Shown: piece after piece, positions 43,187 through 52,615 of the stretch
Layout: every line of letters begins with the position of its first letter
Position numbering within the stretch: position 1 is the stretch's first letter
NCBI GenBank assembly: GCA_023252235.1
Contig: JAHEXH010000004.1
Coordinates: 1-52,816, forward strand
Source of the DNA: Nitrosotalea sp.
GTDB lineage: Archaea > Thermoproteota > Nitrososphaeria > Nitrososphaerales > Nitrosopumilaceae
Length of the DNA: 52,816 nt
Direction of reading: 5' to 3'
The notes under the pieces: model-generated
Seen by the model: the letters and a program-made list of their open reading frames with translations, nothing else
What the model was told of the DNA's origin: nothing
Database searches by the model: none
Made by a program: the position numbers and the translations under genes

Positions 43187-43876
43187 ATGAATTTAGCTCA
43201 TATTGTGCGATTCTTGTTAGTTGCTCTTTTGTTGGCAAGCTCATTCTTGCCAGTATATGCACAAGAATCTACAATGAATAAATCTGAGCGTTATGATTTT
43301 GTTGAAGTGCCATTTGATGCATTTAATGTTGTAAGCAAAAATTCTACAGTTTACAAGCTTGATCATGAACATGTGACTAACTGGCAAGTTGAGATAGAGA
43401 ACAAACTAAAATATGTAAATCCTAATTCAACTGCAGTTATAAGATTATACGAAGATCTAAGCAAACCAAAATTCATTGAAATTGGCATGGGTGCTGCTCC
43501 TAACTATCGTTTCTGGGTTGCAGTCAATACTCCAGAAGATGGATATTTCATAATACAAGATGACAATAAACTTGGATGGACACCTGACAAATATGTCACC
43601 GCAACTCACTCTAGTAATGGTGGCCTGACAGTAAGTGTAGGCCAAAAGGTAGCTGTTACAAATTTGGATATTGCAGGTTTTACAGTTAGAGAATTTACTG
43701 TACATGGGATTAATTCACAATATGATCCTCTCCCAGTTAATGCTGGTAAGATGACAGTAAGTTTTGTTTCGGGAAATCCTCAGGAGAATCCTATATTCTA
43801 TATGCCAATGATCGTCTTGGCAGGTTCAGTAGCTGTAATTATAATATTGTTGAAAACTAAAAAACGAACTACCTAG
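43187..43876 (+). CDS. Membrane-anchored extracellular protein of unknown function
   Basis: A 229-residue exported protein. The signal peptide (LVALLLASSFLPVYA) is followed by a beta-rich extracellular domain (about 30-195) and a C-terminal membrane helix (PMIVLAGSVAVIIILL) with a basic tail, so it is anchored with the bulk outside. No family recognised. It follows sat by 12 bp on the same strand and could be co-transcribed with the sulfate operon, without obvious functional link. It overlaps the convergent nth gene by 8 bp. Confidence 0.65.
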   Translation: MNLAHIVRFLLVALLLASSFLPVYAQESTMNKSERYDFVEVPFDAFNVVSKNSTVYKLDHEHVTNWQVEIENKLKYVNPNSTAVIRLYEDLSKPKFIEIGMGAAPNYRFWVAVNTPEDGYFIIQDDNKLGWTPDKYVTATHSSNGGLTVSVGQKVAVTNLDIAGFTVREFTVHGINSQYDPLPVNAGKMTVSFVSGNPQENPIFYMPMIVLAGSVAVIIILLKTKKRTT

Positions 43877-44522
43877 TTTTGTAATAGTTGCACACTTTTT
43901 TAATCTGACAGACCGAACACATTGGTGAAATTGGCTTACAAATATTCTGACCGTACATGACAAAAGTATCGTTTATCCTAATCCAATATTCTCTTGGGAT
44001 CTTTTTCATTAATTCAATCTCTGTCTTTTCTGGAGTTTTCGTTTTGACTAGTCCAAGACGATTGGAAATCCTATGAACATGTGTATCAACAGGAATTGCA
44101 GGTTCATCAAAAGCATAAACTAAAACACAATTGGCAGTCTTTCTTCCTACTCCTGGAAGACCAAGCAGTTCTTCCATAGTTTTTGGAACTAGACCTGAAT
44201 ATTTTGAATCTATAATTGATGCCACTTTAATTATTCTCTTTGCCTTGACATGGTAGAAACCGGTTCTCTTGATTATTTTTTCGACATCCGATAGTTTTGC
44301 GTGTGCAAGTGATCTTGCTGTCCTGTATTTTGAAAATAATTCTCTGACTACAGCTGAAGTACTTTCATCTCTTGTCCTCGCAGAAAGTATTGTTCCGATT
44401 AAAATGCTTAGAGGACTACCATTTTCAGCCTCACGCAGTTCTCTGAGTGCAGTCATACGAGGCGGTTTAACATTATTCATAGTTGTAATCATTCCATCTA
44501 GAATTCTTCTAATCTTATCCAA
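43869..44522 (-). CDS. nth: Endonuclease III
   Basis: A 217-residue base-excision repair glycosylase/AP lyase for oxidised pyrimidines. It carries the HhH motif LPGVGRKTA with the catalytic Lys, VDTHVHR with the catalytic Asp, and the C-terminal [4Fe-4S] ligands CKPISPMC...C..C (spacing C-x6-C-x2-C-x5-C). The start is TTG 44522. Standard length for archaeal Nth. Confidence 0.95.
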   Translation of the reverse strand: MDKIRRILDGMITTMNNVKPPRMTALRELREAENGSPLSILIGTILSARTRDESTSAVVRELFSKYRTARSLAHAKLSDVEKIIKRTGFYHVKAKRIIKVASIIDSKYSGLVPKTMEELLGLPGVGRKTANCVLVYAFDEPAIPVDTHVHRISNRLGLVKTKTPEKTEIELMKKIPREYWIRINDTFVMYGQNICKPISPMCSVCQIKKVCNYYKTR

Positions 44523-44576
44523 CTGATTCTATAATTGACCACACAAGTATTATATCTGTTATAACAAAGCCGTGTA

Positions 44577-45731
44577 TTGGAATTAACAAAAGAAGAAGAA
44601 GATGCACTAGATGGAAAGCAAGGAGAAACTCTTGCTCTTGCATACAGAACACTTGTAGCTATTGGAGAAGCATCAGGTTCTGATAGGCTAATTCCAATAG
44701 AATGGGCACATCTATCAGGAGTTAATTATAATACAATAGGTGATGCAGGAAAAGATTTTCTCTCAAATCTAAGCCGTGATGCTAAATTCAAGGTAAAGAC
44801 AACAGTCAATCCGATGGGATTTGATTTTGATTCGGTTTCACGTTATAATTTAGATGACAAATTCATAGAAAATCAGAGAAGCATAAAAAACTCGTATGAA
44901 AAGATGGGTGCTATTCCATCTTATTCTTGTATTCCATATGAGATATTTGATGTACCAAAACAAGGCACTCATGTTTCATTTGCAGAAAGTAACGCTGCAA
45001 TTTATGCAAATTCATTTTCTGGACTTGTAACAAACAAAGAAGGTGCATTTAGTGCACTTGCAAGTGCGCTTACAGGTAAAAGTCCATGCTCTGATCTAAG
45101 AGATGACGAGGTAAGAAAACCAAACCTGACAATTCGTATGAAAGTTGAATCTCCCAATGAATTGACTTATGGTATGCTTGGATATTTTGCAGGAAAAGTT
45201 GCAGGTAGCTCAGTTGCACTATCTGGAGTAAATGACCTTGATAGACGCAGCTGTAAATCCCTATGTGCAGGAATGGGTACATCTGGAGCTTGTGGTATGT
45301 TCACATTTGGAGAAGCAGAAGGTGAGAAGATGGATTTTGATAAAAAAGAAATGCAAAAAATTCATGATGAGCTTAACACCTCTGAGAGTGGAGATTTAAT
45401 TACACTTGGTAGTCCTCAACTTGGACTTGAAGAGGTTGGTGACCTAGCAGCAATGCTCAAGGGAAGATCATTTAAAAAACGTTGTATGATATTTTGCCCA
45501 AGTGCAATTAAAGGACAAATACGAGACTTGGGTTATAGAAAAGAAATAGAACATGCTGGAGGAGAATTCTTGTTTGATTGCTGTACTTGTCTATCTCCCC
45601 TAGTTGATAACAAAGAGGTAGATTCTGTTGTCACAAATAGTGTAAAGGGTGCGTACTATCTGAGAACTTCAAACAAAGTAGATGTAAATCTAAAGAGTCT
45701 CGGAAGAATAGTAGAAGAGGAAACAAAATGA
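44577..45731 (+). CDS. Phosphomevalonate dehydratase large subunit (aconitase X)
   Basis: A 384-residue aconitase X catalytic subunit (formerly DUF521). In archaea this protein and its small partner dehydrate 5-phosphomevalonate in the archaeal mevalonate pathway for isoprenoid lipids. Visible features include the SGVNYNTIGDAG region (about 48-59), SNAAIYANS, and cysteine-containing segments (SCIPYE, FDCCTC) that fit Fe-S cluster binding. The start is TTG 44577. It is coupled to the small subunit by a 4-bp overlap. Confidence 0.9.
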   Translation: MELTKEEEDALDGKQGETLALAYRTLVAIGEASGSDRLIPIEWAHLSGVNYNTIGDAGKDFLSNLSRDAKFKVKTTVNPMGFDFDSVSRYNLDDKFIENQRSIKNSYEKMGAIPSYSCIPYEIFDVPKQGTHVSFAESNAAIYANSFSGLVTNKEGAFSALASALTGKSPCSDLRDDEVRKPNLTIRMKVESPNELTYGMLGYFAGKVAGSSVALSGVNDLDRRSCKSLCAGMGTSGACGMFTFGEAEGEKMDFDKKEMQKIHDELNTSESGDLITLGSPQLGLEEVGDLAAMLKGRSFKKRCMIFCPSAIKGQIRDLGYRKEIEHAGGEFLFDCCTCLSPLVDNKEVDSVVTNSVKGAYYLRTSNKVDVNLKSLGRIVEEETK

Positions 45732-46111
45732 ACGTGAAGGTAATTGTAAGAGGAAATGCAAAAGGTTCATTACTTGTAGCTAAAAACCCACTAAATTTTC
45801 TTGGAGGAATTGACAAGAAAACAGGAATGGTGCATGATAAAAATCATGATCTTTTTGGAAAATTTATTGGTGATAAAATTCTTGTATTTCCTTTTGGAAT
45901 AGGAAGTAGTGTTGGTGCATATACGATTTACTCTTTGAAATACAATCACTGCGCGCCATTAGCTATGATTTGTCTAAAGGCAGATCTGACAACGGCATCT
46001 GGATGTGCAATCTCAAATATTCCTCTGGTTGTTGCAAACAAAAATGATTATGATTCATTGCAAGAAGATAGGAAAATTGTACTTGATGCAATTGAAGGTA
46101 AAATATCATAA
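45728..46111 (+). CDS. Phosphomevalonate dehydratase small subunit (DUF126)
   Basis: A 127-residue swivel subunit (formerly DUF126) of archaeal phosphomevalonate dehydratase. Typical segments are NFLGGIDKKTGMVHDKNHDLFG (split here as NFLGGIDKKTG and HDKNHDLFG), followed by FPFGIGSSVGAYTIY. The 4-bp overlap with the large subunit shows that both are made together. It ends 6 bp inside the convergent AMMECR1 gene. Confidence 0.92.
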   Translation: MNVKVIVRGNAKGSLLVAKNPLNFLGGIDKKTGMVHDKNHDLFGKFIGDKILVFPFGIGSSVGAYTIYSLKYNHCAPLAMICLKADLTTASGCAISNIPLVVANKNDYDSLQEDRKIVLDAIEGKIS

Positions 46112-46705
46112 TTCTAATCTCTTGATTGACCCGTTTGGTTCTGTCTCTTTGAAAACAATTCCCTCAAACTTTAAAATTATTGTACTTTTTCGTTTCCAGT
46201 AATTAGAAGGAACTCCAGCTTTTTCACAGGTATGACCAAGAAATTCTTCCTCATTCCAGCCATATTCCACAGGAACCTGAGGCAAAAGTAACCCTGCCCC
46301 AAACTCCCATTTTACAATAAGACCGTCTCTTCCTATCTTTATCTTTCTAGGATATTCTGATGGATCATTGACTTTAATCTCAACAGGTGGGGTTAATGCT
46401 GTTACTTCAAATGTAATTTCATTTAATTCCTCATGTACTACTGGAGGAAAACGAGGATCTTCTGTGGCTGATGCCATGGCAGCGTCCACAAGAGACTGAT
46501 ACAATATTCTATCTGGAGTTGGAAATCCTATACATCCTCTTAGATTTTCTTCCTTGTTTAGCGTAACAAAGACTCCTGATTTGTATGAAAACTTGGATTT
46601 TATTTCGTTTGATAGTTCAATTCTGTTTCCTTTCATGAGATATTCTGTAACAGCTAGACGAGCAGTTTTTACTAATATTTGGCCGTCTTCATCTGATAAA
46701 CTCAA
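46106..46705 (-). CDS. AMMECR1-domain protein
   Basis: A 199-residue protein with the AMMECR1 core, centred on NLRGCIGFP (about 53-61), the family signature. Other typical pieces are RFPPVVHEE and GLIVKWEFGAGLLLPQV (about 135-151). The family occurs in archaea and eukaryotes and its activity remains unknown; co-occurrence with radical SAM and MEMO-type genes is common elsewhere. It overlaps the Mut7-C gene by 4 bp. Confidence 0.9.
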   Translation of the reverse strand: MSLSDEDGQILVKTARLAVTEYLMKGNRIELSNEIKSKFSYKSGVFVTLNKEENLRGCIGFPTPDRILYQSLVDAAMASATEDPRFPPVVHEELNEITFEVTALTPPVEIKVNDPSEYPRKIKIGRDGLIVKWEFGAGLLLPQVPVEYGWNEEEFLGHTCEKAGVPSNYWKRKSTIILKFEGIVFKETEPNGSIKRLEL

Positions 46706-47190
46706 TTTATTCTATCATTTAGCTTAGTTGCAAATTCCTGAAGTTTTTCAAAATGAGTTCCTTCCCAGTATACCTTTTTACAAGAATCGCACATCCAAAA
46801 CTTTCTCTCTCGTTCTAATACTCCTTCTGGAATTTTTCCTATGATTCTATACTTTTCTACTACTTCCAACTTTCCATTGCAAACAATACAGCGAGAATTG
46901 TCTGTATCTACCACAAATCTATCAAGTTTAATTTTTACATTTATTTGTAAAATTTGTTCTAACTCATCGCTCCCTCTGATTAAAACAAAACTCACATTTT
47001 GCTTTTCAGCAATTTTGGTAAGTTGTTCATCTTTTGTCAAAATTATACGTTTCTCATTTTTTGCTATTGAGATTATTTTATCATCCTCAATTGATGAAAA
47101 GTACTTTGAATCATACCCTAGAATTCTTAATTTTTTTGCTAAATTACCTAACATTGCATCTACTACAAAACTTGGTTTTTGAATACTCAA
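46702..47190 (-). CDS. Mut7-C RNase-domain protein with zinc ribbon
   Basis: A 162-residue protein of the Mut7-C family: a PIN-like fold with D11 in VVDAMLGNLAKKLR and the ILTKD segment (about 50-54), then a zinc ribbon CIVC near 98-101 and CDSC near 132-135. Such proteins are predicted RNases. The start is TTG 47190, overlapping the end of the rqcH frame by 4 bp. This overlap makes the rqcH downstream frame, not the amber codon, the natural end of that gene. A role in ribosome-associated RNA quality control is suggested by the context. Confidence 0.85.
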   Translation of the reverse strand: MSIQKPSFVVDAMLGNLAKKLRILGYDSKYFSSIEDDKIISIAKNEKRIILTKDEQLTKIAEKQNVSFVLIRGSDELEQILQINVKIKLDRFVVDTDNSRCIVCNGKLEVVEKYRIIGKIPEGVLERERKFWMCDSCKKVYWEGTHFEKLQEFATKLNDRIN

Positions 47191-49118
47191 TTGTATGCCT
47201 CACCCTCACCAGATTCTACTATATGACTATCTCCTGCCGGAAGTACTCGTGTGAAATCATCCATGGAGATTGCCCTCACTATCTCCTCTTTTTCTTTAAA
47301 TTTCATAAATTCAAGTTTTACTTTCTTTGCAAGCTCTGCCATGTCTACTCCAGATGGTTCTATTATTACATAATAGATGCAATGTTTCTTAATTGCTACT
47401 GGCGGTCCACACATTAGTAGATAACTTTCATCTTTTTCATACAAGCCAATAGCTAATTGTAATGTGCTAACCTGAACAAAATTTTTAGATCCTTCAATGA
47501 CAAATGATCCCTTTGCAATAAACTGTCCACTTGGAGCAGCGGTCTTTATCTGATCTGGTGTTACCTAATATGCATTTAATCCATAAATGCCTGCCCTCCA
47601 CGCTCTACTGAAACATACTGTGGCCTGTGAAACTTCTTTTATGCTTGAAATATCCTCCTCTGTACTTTCTCTTAAAAGGAAAAACGGAGAACCAACAATT
47701 TCTGCATGAAACACTCTATCATTTTTGTTAAGATGTTTTCTTATTACAGCTGAGTTTGATGAAGCATCACGCCCTCCTATCGCTAAACGACCATCTGATG
47801 TAGTGAACCATCTATATCTCTCAAACCACTCTTTCTTCTTTTGAACTGCAAACACGATAGAATCTTGTGCAATACTTGCTTGTTTTTTGACAAGATCAAG
47901 ATTTTTTTCAGTTTTCTTTTTTTCTAAATTAATTGTATCAGTTGCTCTCATCTGTTTTTTTGATTCGTTAAATAATGTTGAAGCAATTGCTTGGATTGAT
48001 GAGTGTGGATCTAATTTTATTTTCTCTCCATTGATATTAATTAAAAAAACTCCGCTCTCTCTTGCTAGATGTGAGTTATACTTGCCTAATACTGGATGAA
48101 TTTTTGGGTCTTCAATTGACGCCACACCGGTGGATGCTATCTCAAGAAGAGCCTTTGCTACACTAGATATTGAACTTGATCTCTCTTTTACTAATAAAAT
48201 TGCCTTGTTTTGTTCTTCCAGCTTATGCTCAAGCTCTGTAATTTTCTGGTTTGCAGTAGTGGATTGGGATGCTTTGCCATGTTCCAGAAGATTTTCTGAA
48301 AAAAGTGAATCTAATCCCTCCATGAAACTTGTTACTTTGACTGCATTTCTTCCTTCCATATTTCCAAGAGCTATCGGTATAACATCTGCATTTTTCACAT
48401 CGCGTATTATGTGGGAATCATGATTTCCTGTAATTACTTTTTCAATTAGATCTTTTATTGCCTTGAAGATATCATCGATTTCTTTATCTGATAAAGTATT
48501 TCCTAATCTATCTGGGTCCAAATTGGTCATTCGGATAATCTCTTCTGTATATTTTCCTGGTAATCCTAATGTTCTTCCTATCCATCTTACAACTGGTGTA
48601 GAACTTGTTTTGATCTCCTCGATATTCTCTTTGGTAACTTCTAAAATGTTTAATCCAGAAGAAGGTGGCGGAACATAATTCAGTCCAACTCCCAGTTTTC
48701 TGTGCCTTACATCAATTGAATGCAATAGGGAAAGAATCTTCATTTCTTTATTGCACAATATGATATTGCCATCTCCAAAAAATTCTCCAACCAGGATAAA
48801 TTCTTGGTCAAATCCTGAAAATGTAACATATACAATTCTCTCACTTCCAAGTTGTTTGATCTCTACTATTTTACTACGCAAAAGATCATTTCTTAATCGC
48901 TTTATCAGCCTGTTCTCCTCCATTTGATTTATCTTTACATTAGTTATCCATAAACCAAAAGTTGAGAACATGATAAGCAAATCTGGTTTGTCTGGATGAT
49001 GTAACTTGAAAAGAAGACTGTTACGACTTACACCGTAAATATTGCTTACATAATAGTCCTTTACTTGCTTATTCATTTCTGTAATCAGATAACGCAGTTC
49101 TATACCTGCAAGTGTCAT
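47187..49118 (-). pseudogene. rqcH: rqcH/NFACT gene interrupted by an in-frame amber codon
   Basis: NFACT proteins (RqcH, Tae2/NEMF) add C-terminal alanine tails to stalled nascent chains on split 60S/50S subunits. The first open frame (49118-47565, 517 residues) has the NFACT-N domain (about 1-160), helix-hairpin-helix (about 170-200), a coiled coil (about 285-330 and 380-415) and NFACT-R with SRAWRAGIYGLNAY at the end. The expected sequence continues W-VTPDQI and KGSFVIEG. Here the codon for that W is TAG (47565-47567, minus strand). The frame stays open for 125 further codons to 47187. TGG to TAG is a single G-to-A change. The whole frame would be 643 residues, the usual archaeal length. 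Confidence 0.88.
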
Positions 49119-49215
49119 AATTCCTAATTTCTGTTCCCATTGATTATACCTTTACTATTACAATCGTAACCAAACATTTTAAACGGGATTAAACCGAGTT
49201 ATTTTGAAAATTTAG

Positions 49216-49623
49216 TTGGCAAGACATCCAAAGAAAAAGGGAGACGAAAAACCCGATACTAATGATGGTACTAAAGATAATACTGCAGGTTCATCTAGTC
49301 AAACTGAAGAATCAAAGGTAAAGCGTGGACTAGATAAATTATTCTGGCTAAGAGTAGGTTTGGGAGTATTAGCAGGAGCACTTTCTGCATTAATGGGATA
49401 CTCCATGCAATCTCACAAAGGATTCTTGGGTCTTGGAATCATGATAATTCTGTTTATTGTTTCAATTGGAATAGCAAAATCTATGAAGATTCCAATTCTT
49501 CCAACAGAAAAAAAGAAACTTATCACAACAGGTTATGGAAGCTATATTCTTATGTTCATTTTCACTTGGATTCTAGTAACTACTATAACTCATCCATCTG
49601 TGGGAATAACATCCGTTAAGTAG
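49216..49623 (+). CDS. EMC6-like membrane protein (three helices)
   Basis: A 135-residue protein. A polar, charged N-terminus (about 1-40) precedes three membrane helices (about 45-62, 70-90, 105-128). The first helix (RVGLGVLAGALSALMG), the second after a short loop, and the third with the preceding ITTGYGSYILMFIFTWIL resemble EMC6, a subunit of the ER membrane insertase; the spacing of Arg, Gly and the T-x-G in helix 3 fits. Start TTG 49216. This assignment is by eye and should be tested. Confidence 0.5.
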   Translation: MARHPKKKGDEKPDTNDGTKDNTAGSSSQTEESKVKRGLDKLFWLRVGLGVLAGALSALMGYSMQSHKGFLGLGIMIILFIVSIGIAKSMKIPILPTEKKKLITTGYGSYILMFIFTWILVTTITHPSVGITSVK

Positions 49624-49654
49624 TTCTAAATATTGATAAAAATTTAGTAAACTT

Positions 49655-50245
49655 ATGTGGAAACATAGCACACCAGGAATTCCAGATGATCTTTTTGACA
49701 GAGTAGAAGATGTACCAATTACAAAGGAAGAAGTACGTGTAATCCAAATCAGCAAAGCACGACTCTCACTTGGACAGACAGTATATGACGTTGGATGTGG
49801 AAGTGGATCAATATCCATAGAAGCATCACATCAAGTAGGATCTACGGGAAAAGTTTTTTCAATAGATGTTGATCCAAATGCTGTAGAGCTTACAAAGAGA
49901 AACTTGAACAAATTTCAAGTTTCTAACGTATCTGTCATATTGGGAAATGCAATGCAAAAAATTAATGAATTACCTATTGCTGATGCTATCTTTATTGGTG
50001 GTACAGGTGGAGAAACATCAGAAATAGTAAAACTGTGCGAAGCAAAGCTAAAACAAGGAGGCAGAATAGTGATTGGAACTATTCTTATTGAGACTCTATA
50101 TTCTGTACTAAACACCATTGAAAAACTAAAGTTCTCATCAATTGATATAATTCAAGTAACCATATCTAAGAGCAAAAAAACTTCTACAGGTACCATGTTT
50201 CTTGCAAGAAATCCTGTTACTATAATTTCTGCAACAAAAATCTAG
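49655..50245 (+). CDS. cbiT: Cobalt-precorrin-6B C15-methyltransferase CbiT
   Basis: A 196-residue SAM methyltransferase of the anaerobic cobalamin pathway (C15 methylation and decarboxylation of precorrin-6). It begins with HSTPGIPDDLFDR (about 4-16), then the SAM motif VYDVGCGSGSISIEA (about 44-58) and FIGGTGGE near 110-117. It is followed by cbiL and cbiF on the same strand, so this is part of a corrin-ring operon. Confidence 0.92.
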   Translation: MWKHSTPGIPDDLFDRVEDVPITKEEVRVIQISKARLSLGQTVYDVGCGSGSISIEASHQVGSTGKVFSIDVDPNAVELTKRNLNKFQVSNVSVILGNAMQKINELPIADAIFIGGTGGETSEIVKLCEAKLKQGGRIVIGTILIETLYSVLNTIEKLKFSSIDIIQVTISKSKKTSTGTMFLARNPVTIISATKI

Positions 50246-50276
50246 ATTTTAATTAGGTACATGGAAGTTTTTTGAT

Positions 50277-50999
50277 ATGGGAGAAATAACGTGTGTAGGA
50301 TGTGGACCTGGTGATCCTGAATTACTTACAGTTAAAGCAGTAAAATCTATCAAAAATGCTGATGTGATAATGTGTCCCACTTCTAAGGAGGGAAAGGACA
50401 GTATTGCTTATTCTATAATATCTACACTTGTTGATGAAACAAAAAAACCCGAGATAATTAATCTTGTCTTTCCAATGGTAAAAGACAAAGAAATTCTTGA
50501 AGATACCTGGGAAAGAAATGCAAGAATAATTGCAGAAGTAGTTAGAACTGGAAAAAATGTTGTTTATCTTACAGTTGGAGATCCTTCACTTTACAGTACA
50601 TGGATCTATGTTCAACGAGAACTAAAATCAAAATATTCTGACATCAAAATTAATGTAATTCCAGGAATAGTCTCAATGTTTGCGTTTGCATCAAAAGTTG
50701 GTATCAGCATTGCAGAAGGTAATGAAACTATGGCAGTAATACCAGCATGTTATGATCTTGGAAGAGTAAAGGAGACTGCAAAAAATTGTGATACTATGAT
50801 ATTTCTAAAAGATGGAAGATATTTTGATCAAGTAATAGCACTACTTAGAGAGGCTGGTTTTCCAGACACATCACTTTTTGCTATAGCACAAGATGTAGGA
50901 ACAGATCAAGAAATTGTCAGAAAGCTAACATTGGGAGAAGTTACCAAAGATACTTTTACAACCAAATATTTTTCCATAATGGTGGTCAAGCGTGCATAA
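50277..50999 (+). CDS. cbiL: Cobalt-precorrin-2 C20-methyltransferase CbiL
   Basis: A 240-residue tetrapyrrole SAM methyltransferase. N-terminal GCGPGDPELLTVKA (about 8-21), VYLTVGDPSLYST (about 95-107) and IPGI followed by VSMFA are the usual family motifs; the IADVIMCP-type segment (here NADVIMCPTS) suits the C20 enzyme. It methylates C20 of cobalt-precorrin-2. It follows cbiT by 31 bp and overlaps cbiF by 8 bp. Confidence 0.9.
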   Translation: MGEITCVGCGPGDPELLTVKAVKSIKNADVIMCPTSKEGKDSIAYSIISTLVDETKKPEIINLVFPMVKDKEILEDTWERNARIIAEVVRTGKNVVYLTVGDPSLYSTWIYVQRELKSKYSDIKINVIPGIVSMFAFASKVGISIAEGNETMAVIPACYDLGRVKETAKNCDTMIFLKDGRYFDQVIALLREAGFPDTSLFAIAQDVGTDQEIVRKLTLGEVTKDTFTTKYFSIMVVKRA

Positions 51000-51759
51000 A
51001 GTATACTTTGTAGGATGTGGTCCTGGTGACCCAGAATTAATTACAGTAAAGGCCAAGAAACTAATTCAAAAAGCAGATGTAGTAGTCTACTCTGGTTCAC
51101 TTATTCCGCTAGAAATTATCAAACTGTGTAAGAAAGCACAATTACATGATGCCGCAAAATTAGTAAGAGAAGACATCTTTAAAATTCTAAAAGATAATGC
51201 ACTCAAAGGAAAACTTGTTGTTAGATTACATGATGGAGATCCAAGCATTTACGGAGCAATAAGGGAGCAAACAGATAATCTCAAAAAAGAAGGAGTAGCC
51301 TATGAAGTAGTTCCTGGAATAACATCCTTTTTGGCTTCAGCTGCTGCACTTGGATGTGAACTTACATTACCGGGTGTCACTCAAACAATTATTGTAACAA
51401 GGGCTGAATCTAGAACTAAAGTACCAAAACAAGAACAAATATCAGAACTTGCAAAACACAAAGCCACTTTAATTTTCTATCTTAGTATCCATTTAATCCC
51501 AAACATTGTAAAAGAAGCAATCAAGGGAGGTTATCCAAAATCAACACCTGTTGGAGTAGTTTATCGAGCAAGCTGGAAGGATGAAAAAATAATCATGGGG
51601 ACTCTACAGGATATTGCAAAAAAAATAAGAGATGAAAAAATAACAAGAACTGCAATCATAATAATCGGAGATGTTGTTAATCCGAAATCCTATGAATATT
51701 CAAAATTATATGATAAAACATTCACTCATGGGTATAGAAAAGCTCAAGTTAAATCATAA
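50992..51759 (+). CDS. cbiF: Cobalt-precorrin-4 C11-methyltransferase CbiF
   Basis: A 255-residue tetrapyrrole methyltransferase acting at C11. Motifs are GCGPGDPELITVKA (about 8-21), YSGSLIP, RLHDGDPSIYGAI (about 80-92) and VPGITSFLA; the HDGDPSIYGA segment distinguishes C11 enzymes. The GTG start at 50992 overlaps cbiL. It overlaps the convergent racemase-like gene by 6 bp. Confidence 0.93.
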   Translation: MHKVYFVGCGPGDPELITVKAKKLIQKADVVVYSGSLIPLEIIKLCKKAQLHDAAKLVREDIFKILKDNALKGKLVVRLHDGDPSIYGAIREQTDNLKKEGVAYEVVPGITSFLASAAALGCELTLPGVTQTIIVTRAESRTKVPKQEQISELAKHKATLIFYLSIHLIPNIVKEAIKGGYPKSTPVGVVYRASWKDEKIIMGTLQDIAKKIRDEKITRTAIIIIGDVVNPKSYEYSKLYDKTFTHGYRKAQVKS

Positions 51760-52509
51760 TGAATTGACTTTATTCTTAATTCCAATTTTTAACAACTGTT
51801 CATGAAAAGTCTTGACATTGCCTGATGCATAAATTTTAAGTATACTTTTTTTTGATTTTTTATGTTTTAATATTTTTGAAACTTGTTGTACCACTGAATT
51901 TGCTGGATCTAGAAATAATACATTAGGAAATAATTCCTTTAAAATTGGTAAAAGAAATGGAAGGTGAGTACTTGATAGTGTAAATACATCAATATTTTTT
52001 TCTAAATATGGAGAAATAATTTTTTTAATAATCTTTTTTGATATTTGTCTTTGAGAAATGAATTTTCCAGATTCAACAAGATCAACAAGTGGAGTAGCAT
52101 TAATTTTTGTAATTCGAATTTTGGAAGAAATATTTTTGTTAATATAATTATCAAGAGTTTTACTTTCTACAACAGATTTTGTTGCAAGTATTCCAATTTG
52201 TCCAGATTTTGTTTTAAATGAAGCCTCCTTTAGTGGGGGGAATACTCCAATGATTGTGTTCTTTTTTTCTATATCAAGTAAAAGCGATGGAGTGTTTGAA
52301 CCAACTACAATAACATCGGGGTTAAATTTTTCTTGTAATTTTGAGATTGTCGATTTTATTATTTTGCCTAACTGATGTACAGTCTTGGTACCATAAGGGT
52401 AGTTTACTTGATCTGCAAAATAGATAATTTCTGCAGTGACTTTTTTTCGTAGTGGCTTTATCACTGACAAAGAACCAAGGCCTGAATCAAAGACAATTAT
52501 CCTTGGCAT
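51754..52509 (-). CDS. Glutamate-racemase homologue lacking both catalytic cysteines
   Basis: A 251-residue protein of the Asp/Glu racemase family with MurI-like features: FDSGLGSLSV (D8, S9) and NYPYGTK (36-42). The two catalytic motifs are changed: VGSNTPS (69-75) has Ser71 where MurI has Cys in ACNT, and LSSTHLP (178-184) has Ser180 where MurI has Cys in GCTHYP. Codons are TCA and AGT, so this is not a sequencing ambiguity of one base. A racemase needing two cysteines should be inactive. Thaumarchaea lack peptidoglycan. It may have another catalytic or binding role. Confidence 0.85.
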   Translation of the reverse strand: MPRIIVFDSGLGSLSVIKPLRKKVTAEIIYFADQVNYPYGTKTVHQLGKIIKSTISKLQEKFNPDVIVVGSNTPSLLLDIEKKNTIIGVFPPLKEASFKTKSGQIGILATKSVVESKTLDNYINKNISSKIRITKINATPLVDLVESGKFISQRQISKKIIKKIISPYLEKNIDVFTLSSTHLPFLLPILKELFPNVLFLDPANSVVQQVSKILKHKKSKKSILKIYASGNVKTFHEQLLKIGIKNKVNSL

Positions 52510-52546
52510 GATCTGGAAATAATAAAGTCTGATTTACATTTTGTGA

Positions 52547-52558
52547 GCTAAATTTAGC
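52547..52558. promoter_or_regulatory. Second copy of the cdvB upstream palindrome
   Basis: GCTAAATTTAGC, identical to 20894-20905, starts exactly 69 bp before the ATG of the cdvB paralogue at 52616. The following bases (CTAGTGT) resemble ATACTGT in the other copy. Further downstream both regions share an ATTAA-[A/G]-AA-x-CAACTTTT block near the expected TATA/start region. Confidence 0.7.
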
Positions 52559-52615
52559 CTAGTGTTGAGGAATGTATACACCTTCCATTAAGAAGCAACT
52601 TTTGGACTACCCCGC

